DNA of 64,000 nt from an uncultured Verrucomicrobiota bacterium. GTDB taxonomy: Bacteria; Verrucomicrobiota; Verrucomicrobiia; Verrucomicrobiales; Verrucomicrobiaceae. Below are positions 57,901 through 64,000 of the stretch, one piece after another; within the stretch, counting starts at the first letter, position 1; every line of letters starts with the position of its first letter. Location of the stretch: positions 1-64,000 of the forward strand of contig CAILZI010000103.1 of assembly GCA_903838675.1 (NCBI GenBank), written 5' to 3'. The translations under genes were made by a program, and so were the position numbers. The notes under the pieces were generated by a model. It was given only the letters and a program-made list of their open reading frames with translations, was not told the origin of the DNA and ran no database searches.

Positions 57901-59431
57901 AACCGTAAATTTCGCGGAAGAGGTCGCATTTCATATCAATGGCGATCTGTTCGACTGTGGTGTCATCCGCTCCCTGCGTCAGGACGTTGAGCCGGGTGCC
58001 TTCAGGGCGGAGCTGGATGGATTTGATGCGCTGCGCATGGCTGCGATCCAGCGCGTCTGCAAGACGCAGCAGCGCTGCGAGCTTGAGAACGATCATGCGT
58101 TCTTCGCGTGTAAGATCGGAGAAGTGCGGGTGATTTGGCTCGGGATTGTAGCGGCGATGATAGCGGGCAAGCAGGGCGACCATCACACGGTCATGCGAAC
58201 TGAGACCAAAGATCTCGGTGTGCATCAGGATGTAGAGGCTGTGCTTGTGGTGCTCACGCGGGCTGATGAACATGCCGACTTCATGCAGGGTGGCGGCGAT
58301 GCGGAGCACAAGCTCGTATTTGGCGTCCAGACCATGCAGATGCTGCAGCTCACGAAAAAGCTGGCGGGCGAAATTGGCCACGTGGTCGGCGTGTTTGCGA
58401 TCGGTTTTGTAGCGCAGGCCAATCTCACAGGCGGCCTGCATGACTTCCTCCTGGAAAATCGCGGTGCGCGAGCCGGAGGTCATCAGATCCAGCATGAGTT
58501 CAAGCTGGAAGTCACCTTCGGGCACCCAGAGTGAATCATCGCCAAAACGCCGCGCGAGCGCAAGGTTGGTCTGCAGCGCCGGGATGATGCCTTCGCCGCC
58601 GGTGTAGTGCACATGGAGCTCGCGCACGAGTTCATCGGGATTCAGTCGCGCCAGTTTGTCGGTGAGGCGCGCGAGATCATTTTCCAGCACGCGATGTGCG
58701 CCGTGGCGCGCCTTGCCAAGCCGGGGGGCCACGCTTTGGATTTCCGCGCCGATGGCGACGTGGTGGTCGATCTTCACGTCGGAATAATCCTGCGCGAGGT
58801 GATCCACCACTCCACGAATGTGCTCCTCAAGATGCACCATTTGCTGGCGGGCCTCGTCATCGGGCGTGGCGATGGCTTCACGGGCGCGAAAGATGCCCAG
58901 TCGGTAGTTGCTGTAGGCGGCGAGTCGCCCCTGCTGGAAATAGATCGCGCGGGTGTTGCCGGGGCCGATGTGGGAGACAAACGTGTTCCCTTTGGCGAGC
59001 AGCGGATTCTTCAGCAGCATGCGCTGGGCGATCTGATAGACGAGGCGCGTCATGTTGCCGTCATCGATGAGGCTTGGGGCGACACCACTGTGAACCTGGA
59101 GCCGGTTGAGGAAGATCTCGTGATTGACGGCCTCCGCGAGGATGTTGGAGGTGAACAGGCGCAGCTGCGAAGACGGGATGCCATACTCGCGCATGGTCTG
59201 AAGATAATCTCGAAGAATGGCCGCCGCCTGATCGACGGTGTTGCGCGAGATGCTGCGGGCACGGAAAATGTCACGTGCCACGGGCAGCGGTCGGTCAAGG
59301 CTTTCGATGCGGATGAACTGGCCCTTGTCATCCTTCCGGCCGATGACAAGCGAAACAGAAGCCGCGCCAACGTAGATGACGGCATGTTCCGGCGGCGACT
59401 TCAGCGAGACTGGTGGAGTGACGTCACTCAT
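57875..59431 (-). CDS. ppx: Ppx/GppA phosphatase with C-terminal HD domain
   Basis: Ppx-like N-terminus; HD-type 'LRIAATLHEVGMFISPREHHKHSLYILMH'; 3' end overlaps ppk1 by 26 bp. Confidence 0.88.
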   Translation of the reverse strand: MSDVTPPVSLKSPPEHAVIYVGAASVSLVIGRKDDKGQFIRIESLDRPLPVARDIFRARSISRNTVDQAAAILRDYLQTMREYGIPSSQLRLFTSNILAEAVNHEIFLNRLQVHSGVAPSLIDDGNMTRLVYQIAQRMLLKNPLLAKGNTFVSHIGPGNTRAIYFQQGRLAAYSNYRLGIFRAREAIATPDDEARQQMVHLEEHIRGVVDHLAQDYSDVKIDHHVAIGAEIQSVAPRLGKARHGAHRVLENDLARLTDKLARLNPDELVRELHVHYTGGEGIIPALQTNLALARRFGDDSLWVPEGDFQLELMLDLMTSGSRTAIFQEEVMQAACEIGLRYKTDRKHADHVANFARQLFRELQHLHGLDAKYELVLRIAATLHEVGMFISPREHHKHSLYILMHTEIFGLSSHDRVMVALLARYHRRYNPEPNHPHFSDLTREERMIVLKLAALLRLADALDRSHAQRIKSIQLRPEGTRLNVLTQGADDTTVEQIAIDMKCDLFREIYGYDIILAKS

Positions 59432-59464
59432 GGAATGGATTCGTGATGAAGCATGCGGCAGTGG

Positions 59465-60490
59465 TTATTTTCCTGCACTTCGCATCCATGCCACTGCACC
59501 AGCAGCCACGGCCTGGCCGCCAAGTTTCGCAAGCGAGTATTTGATCCCGCGGGCAAGTTCCGGAATGGCGTAGTGTTCGACCTCTTCCTTGAGCAGGTTC
59601 AGGTAGAGGCCCGGCAACTCCTCAACCAAACCTCCACCTAGCGTGATGCGGTCAGGGGCCAGCAGATTGACGACCGTCGCGACCCCCATGCCCAGATAGC
59701 GGATGGAGTTGCGGAACATGATCATGGCCGCGTCTTCGCCGCTGCGGAAGGCATTGGCGAGCGCTTTGCTGCGGATGTTGCGGAGAGACCCCTCAGTTTT
59801 TTTATCGAGATCAGGAAGCTGGCCACGATAGCAGGCAAGTCCGGCCTGCGAGGCGAGCGCGAGGCGGCTGGTGAGATCTTCGAGAGTCACCGTGCCAAAC
59901 ACCGGGCTGCCGATGTGGGTGCCGGGCAGCAGCAGATTGCCCAGCTCCATGGCGGAGATGGCACGGCCCATGACCAGCTGACCGTTATAGACAAACCCCG
60001 CTCCGACACCCGTGCCGGGAAACACGCCAAGCAGCGAGCGCGCGCCTTTGCCGGCGCCGAGCGCATATTCGCCATAGGTTCCCGCATCAACATCATTCAA
60101 CACCGCGACGGGGCATTTGAACTGGGTTTGCAGCAGCTTGCGCAGCGCCATGTTGGTCCAGCCCAGGTTTGGCGCGAAAATAAGAATGCCTTTGTCAGGA
60201 TTCACCAGCCCAGGGCAGCCGATGCCGATGCCCTGCAGGCCCTTGGGATCCACGCCGGACTCTGCGATCGCCTCATGGATGGCTTTGACAATTTTGTTGC
60301 GGCCCTTGGCGGCACCGTCGGAGCCGTTGGTGGATTTGCGTGCGGAACCGAGCACGGTGTAGTTCGCATCCAGCACCGAGGCCATCATCTTCGTGCCACC
60401 AAGATCAAAGCCGATCCAGAAGGGCACGTTGCGGAGTTTTTTGGACGGCTTCTTTGCGGCGGGTTTGGTTTTCGCTTTTTTGGCGGGCAT
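59465..60490 (-). CDS. ROK-family sugar kinase-like protein with Lys-rich N-terminus
   Basis: MPAKKAKTKPAAKKPSKKLRNVPFWIGFDLGGTKMMASVLD...; VAVLNDVDAGTYGEYALGAG; GTGVGAGFVYNGQ. Confidence 0.85.
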   Translation of the reverse strand: MPAKKAKTKPAAKKPSKKLRNVPFWIGFDLGGTKMMASVLDANYTVLGSARKSTNGSDGAAKGRNKIVKAIHEAIAESGVDPKGLQGIGIGCPGLVNPDKGILIFAPNLGWTNMALRKLLQTQFKCPVAVLNDVDAGTYGEYALGAGKGARSLLGVFPGTGVGAGFVYNGQLVMGRAISAMELGNLLLPGTHIGSPVFGTVTLEDLTSRLALASQAGLACYRGQLPDLDKKTEGSLRNIRSKALANAFRSGEDAAMIMFRNSIRYLGMGVATVVNLLAPDRITLGGGLVEELPGLYLNLLKEEVEHYAIPELARGIKYSLAKLGGQAVAAGAVAWMRSAGK

Positions 60491-60562
60491 GGCGTGGGAA
60501 GGACAGGCCCAAGACACACGGGCTTTCGGATGCGGCAAGCGACAATATGAAATGAAGCATTC

Positions 60563-61813
60563 TTACTTCGTCCAATGTCTTGCGGCAAAATTCATGAATT
60601 GGGTCCAGTCAAAATCAGTGACGTCATGTTTGCCGGTGCGCATGTGGTAGCCGATGAAGTCACCGACAGGGGTGTCGATGGCGGGTTGTGCATCCACGAC
60701 GACGCCCTGTTTGCCAAAGAGGGCGTACACCGGGCTGGCATATTTGCCCGAAAGGAATTCGCCTTTTTGATCGGCCCAGTGGTCATCAGCGGCGCTGGCA
60801 ATGTAGATGGGGCGTGGTGCAGCGAGGGCGATGAGCATGTGCATGTCCACAGGGCAGGCGGCGGCATTGCCGGCATAGCTGGAGTAATTTGGAGTGAACC
60901 AGTGCGGGAATGCCTTGGTAATGATGGCGGTGGTTTCGCCGAAATCGCGCCTCATGAGGGCTGCCCCACCTTCACCGGAGTCGTTGGAGATAATGATGCC
61001 GAAGCGTGGGTCCTGCACTCCTGCCCAGAGGGAGGTTTTGCCCAGTCGTGAGTGGCCGATGACGGCAAGGTGTTTGCCATCGACCAGTGGGTCGGTCTGC
61101 AGGTAGTCGGCGATGCGGCTCAGCCCCCATGACCATGCGCCAATGGCACCCCATTCTCCGTTTTTCCAGATCGTGCTAGCTCCATCCTTGCTGACGGCGG
61201 CACGGAGTCCTTCCTTCCACCCGTCGGCATGGTCGGGTTCAATGTCACCGTAGTAGGCGGTGGCCACGGCAAAGCCGCGTTTGAGGATCATTTCCAGCGG
61301 CCAGCGGCTGCTTTCGGTGCCGCGGGTGGCTTCCGTGGCACGATGATCGACGACGTTCTTATCCTTGCTCTCGCGCATCCAGCGGGTGCTGAGCGGGACA
61401 TCGGCTTCGGTGCTGACGGCATGATTCCCGCCAAAGCTGAGGCCGACGAAGCATGGGGCATTCTTGATGGCATTCGGCGTGTAGAGCATCACATCCATGC
61501 CGGGCCATGCGGGGTGGCTGGGCAGCGAGATGTGAATGAATTTCCGCGTGGCCAGGCCGCCCAGCGCGTCTGTTTTCGTCGCAGTGACTTCAAACTTGGG
61601 CGCGCCGATATCTCCGGGTGTTTTGCCATAGACGTGATCTTCGAAGAGCTTGAGTATTTCGGGGCGGCGCTTCTGGGTCCAGTCCTCGGCGGTCGTAAGC
61701 TTCAAATCTGGCAGCGGATCGGTGCCGACCTTGGCTTCGTCGTAATTCACCCCGGGTCGCGGGGTTTGGGCCAGTGCTGAGGCGGTGAGCAGGAGGAAAA
61801 GAGTGGTGCGCAT
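60563..61813 (-). CDS. Glucuronoyl esterase-like (CE15) secreted esterase
   Basis: Signal peptide; 'LAVIGHSRLGKTSLWAGVQDPRFGIIISNDSGEGGAA', 'RDFGETTAIITKAFPHWFTPNY' CE15 motifs. Confidence 0.85.
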   Translation of the reverse strand: MRTTLFLLLTASALAQTPRPGVNYDEAKVGTDPLPDLKLTTAEDWTQKRRPEILKLFEDHVYGKTPGDIGAPKFEVTATKTDALGGLATRKFIHISLPSHPAWPGMDVMLYTPNAIKNAPCFVGLSFGGNHAVSTEADVPLSTRWMRESKDKNVVDHRATEATRGTESSRWPLEMILKRGFAVATAYYGDIEPDHADGWKEGLRAAVSKDGASTIWKNGEWGAIGAWSWGLSRIADYLQTDPLVDGKHLAVIGHSRLGKTSLWAGVQDPRFGIIISNDSGEGGAALMRRDFGETTAIITKAFPHWFTPNYSSYAGNAAACPVDMHMLIALAAPRPIYIASAADDHWADQKGEFLSGKYASPVYALFGKQGVVVDAQPAIDTPVGDFIGYHMRTGKHDVTDFDWTQFMNFAARHWTK

Positions 61814-61894
61814 GGTTGGAAAAGACGGAACGTGGCGGGAGCACCGAATTGTGCGTGCCTTTGCTGATCAGGCGATGTTTGATCTCCGGCATTT

Positions 61895-63256
61895 ATGAAT
61901 GACACCGCTGGACCACCCCCGCTGCCTGCTTCGAAGCCTGAACTGTCTCCGTGCTATTCACGACTGGGGGCTGTCCTGGCAATGTGTGTGATCATTTCCT
62001 GTGTGGTGTTTGTGGTTCACATGCAGTCAGCTCACAAGGCGGGTGGCGGTGCCGAGGTGCATCCGAACCGCATGCTTGAGCTGATGGCACGCTATACCGT
62101 GGGAGTGAAAGAACTGCTGCGGAGTCTGAATCAATCAGATGCAGGGCTGACGCAGCCGGTGCTGCAGGACATTTCCAAATTTTCTCGCACTGACGAGGAT
62201 GCGCTGCGGCTGCTGATTTTGAAGGGGTGGCTGAAGGATGCATGGCCTGCAGGGGCTGAATGGGACGCCATTGCTGCAAAAAATGCGGGATTGCAGGAGG
62301 ATGTGAAGACGGTTCAGATTATGCAGGCGGCGAAAGGCAAAGTGCCGGATGAGGCTTGGAAGAAATTGCAACATCGGCATGGCTGGCTGGCAGACCTGGC
62401 CCGTGCCCAGACGACGGATGACTTGGCAAGGCAGGCCGTGGCGCAGCAAGGCGTGGGGACGGCGTTTGTTTTGATCGGCGTCAGTCTGCTGGGGATGATC
62501 GCAGCGGTGGGCGGTCTGGGGGTGTTGATTCTTGGCATCGTGCGCTGGCGCGGAGGAAAGCTCTGCCTGACAATGGCATTGCGCAGCCGCGCCGAGGGCG
62601 GTGTGCTGCTGGAGGGGTTTGCGATTTTTTTGGTGCTGTTTTTGTTTCCGCCCTGGCTGCTGCGTGTGCTTTCGGTGCCATTGCCACGGTGGGCTGCTTA
62701 TGGGCCTGCTGCAATCGCCTTGATCATCGGCATGTCCTGGCCGCTGCTGCGTGGCATGCAGCGTAATCAATGGCGTGAGGCGCTGGGATTGCATCGCGGA
62801 CAAGGATTGTGGCACGAGGTGGGAGCAGGTGTTCTGGGTTGGGTGGCGTCGCTGCCACTGCTGATTGTCGGGATGATCGCGGCGTCTTGGATCATGAAAC
62901 TCACGGGCGAGTTTCCAACACACCCGATTGTGGATGCTTTTGCTGGCAATGGCTGGGCGAAGTTCGGCGCGATCCTGCTGGCGGTGGTATGGGCGCCGAT
63001 TTCGGAGGAGATCATGTTTCGAGGACAGCTCTTTCCTGGTTTGTCCGCGTCGCTGCGCTGGCTGCCAGGCGCGCTGCTGAGTGCGTTTGTGTTTGCCGTG
63101 ATTCATCCGCAGGGCTGGGCCGGTGTGCCGGCGATCATGGTGCTGGCCTGCTCCTTTGCCTTTCTGCGCATGTGGAGGCAGAGCTTGATCGCGCCGATGA
63201 CGGCCCATGCGTTGAACAACGGGATCATGTGTGTGATGATGCTGCTGCTCTGGTAA
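61895..63256 (+). CDS. CPBP family intramembrane glutamic endopeptidase
   Basis: Multi-TM; APISEEIMFRGQLFPGL (EExxxR) and FVFAVIHPQG, LIAPMTAHALNN. Confidence 0.88.
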   Translation: MNDTAGPPPLPASKPELSPCYSRLGAVLAMCVIISCVVFVVHMQSAHKAGGGAEVHPNRMLELMARYTVGVKELLRSLNQSDAGLTQPVLQDISKFSRTDEDALRLLILKGWLKDAWPAGAEWDAIAAKNAGLQEDVKTVQIMQAAKGKVPDEAWKKLQHRHGWLADLARAQTTDDLARQAVAQQGVGTAFVLIGVSLLGMIAAVGGLGVLILGIVRWRGGKLCLTMALRSRAEGGVLLEGFAIFLVLFLFPPWLLRVLSVPLPRWAAYGPAAIALIIGMSWPLLRGMQRNQWREALGLHRGQGLWHEVGAGVLGWVASLPLLIVGMIAASWIMKLTGEFPTHPIVDAFAGNGWAKFGAILLAVVWAPISEEIMFRGQLFPGLSASLRWLPGALLSAFVFAVIHPQGWAGVPAIMVLACSFAFLRMWRQSLIAPMTAHALNNGIMCVMMLLLW

Positions 63257-63496
63257 ATGGCAGATCACCCATAGGAAAGGAGGAGCCATTCGGCGGCGCC
63301 TGGGGTCAAGCACCCTGAGCCACCGCAGCCATGCACGGCAGCCGCTTGAACATTCTTCACCTGAACGGAAGGGTTGGCCGTCCTTGCTTTCGCAACTCGA
63401 TTCAGAAGAGCGAATTAGCCAGCCCTTTGCATCCAGAGAGCCGAGCAAAGTTCAATTCAAAGACTGAATTGCCTGCTGTAAGGCCGGGAAACAGAC

Positions 63497-63530
63497 ATAA
63501 AAAAACCGGGCTGATTTCTCAGCCCGGTTT
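63497..63530 (-). terminator. Rho-independent terminator of ammonium transporter gene
   Basis: Minus strand: aaaccgggctga-gaaa-tcagcccggttttttt; 12-bp perfect stem (63503-63514/63519-63530) followed by a U tract. Confidence 0.88.
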
Positions 63531-63559
63531 GGGATTCACAGGAACTCGTCCTGCATTGA

Positions 63560-64000
63560 TTAATGTTCGTAGCCTGCTTCGCCGTGATCGGAGAGATCGA
63601 GGCCGATTGCCTCTTCTTCCGGAGTTGGGCGAAGACCGACGAGGATCTTAACAACGAAGGTGATCAAAACAGTGGCGACAACCGACAGAACGATTGTGAT
63701 CGCACAAGCTTTGAGCTGGGCACCGAGGATGCCGCCCTGGCCACCAGCGTCAGCGACGAGCTTGGCGAGACCGTTGGCTTTCGCGAAAGCGTTCACTTCG
63801 GTAAGGTTTCCGTTCACCGTGCTGTTGCAGAAGAGGCCCGTCACGATGGCACCGAGGGTGCCGCCGATGCCGTGGACGCCGAAGGTGTCGAGTGCATCAT
63901 CATACTTGAGGATCGGCTTGAGGAACATCACACCGATGTAAGGAACGACGCCGGCAAGGACGCCGATGATCATGGCAGACTTGGCAGTCACGAAACCAGC
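63560..64000 (-). CDS. Ammonium transporter (Amt), C-terminal part; 5' truncated by window edge
   Basis: 'MIIGVLAGVVPYIGVMFLKPILKYDDALDTFGVHGIGGTLGAIVTGLF...EEEAIGLDLSDHGEAGYEH'; frame open to the edge. Confidence 0.93.
   Translation of the reverse strand, partial: AGFVTAKSAMIIGVLAGVVPYIGVMFLKPILKYDDALDTFGVHGIGGTLGAIVTGLFCNSTVNGNLTEVNAFAKANGLAKLVADAGGQGGILGAQLKACAITIVLSVVATVLITFVVKILVGLRPTPEEEAIGLDLSDHGEAGYEH

Noticed and set aside
62135-63448. 437-aa minus-strand ORF
   Set aside because: Antisense to the CPBP protease; low-complexity Gln/His/Arg composition.

Overview
This is a 64 kb, high-GC chromosomal window whose gene content looks like Verrucomicrobiota (inference from gene content only; no marker gene was searched). 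It is mostly ordinary chromosome.

Main contents, left to right:
- A truncated phage-type tail module (tape measure plus two coupled genes).
- A GT2 glycosyltransferase and a phage-type 'polyvalent' kinase-like gene with an apparent frame break.
- A complete zinc-uptake cassette: TonB receptor diverging from SBP / unknown anchored protein / ATPase / permease.
- An exopolysaccharide initiating transferase plus GT2, KamA, a B12 radical SAM protein, an AsmA-like protein, PyrD, LipA, a NagB–PIG-L fusion and a Fur-family regulator.
- A split hybrid histidine kinase, RimO, a tannase-like esterase and a tandem kinase-like membrane protein.
- tRNA-Lys, a TPR/LamG-like giant protein, a PL14-like lyase, a FAD oxidoreductase, a DUF6807-like protein and TatD.
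- MlaE, an aquaporin, a Ppk1/Ppx/ROK polyphosphate cluster, a CE15 esterase, a CPBP protease and a truncated ammonium transporter.

I see no CRISPR array, integrase, transposase or rRNA. The best second-look items are:
1. A hybrid histidine kinase split at UUU-UGA in a way that fits +1 frameshifting.
2. A signal peptide separated from a 985-aa protein by a single in-frame TAG directly abutting ATG.
3. A 982-aa membrane protein with two degenerate kinase-like domains.
4. A NagB fusion whose PIG-L domain has lost its metal-site motifs.
5. A zinc operon with an unknown anchored subunit, a His/Cys ATPase tail and two palindromic operator candidates.
6. A 27-aa membrane-peptide ORF below the cutoff of the supplied ORF track.

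All family assignments are from reading the sequence; no database search was run.
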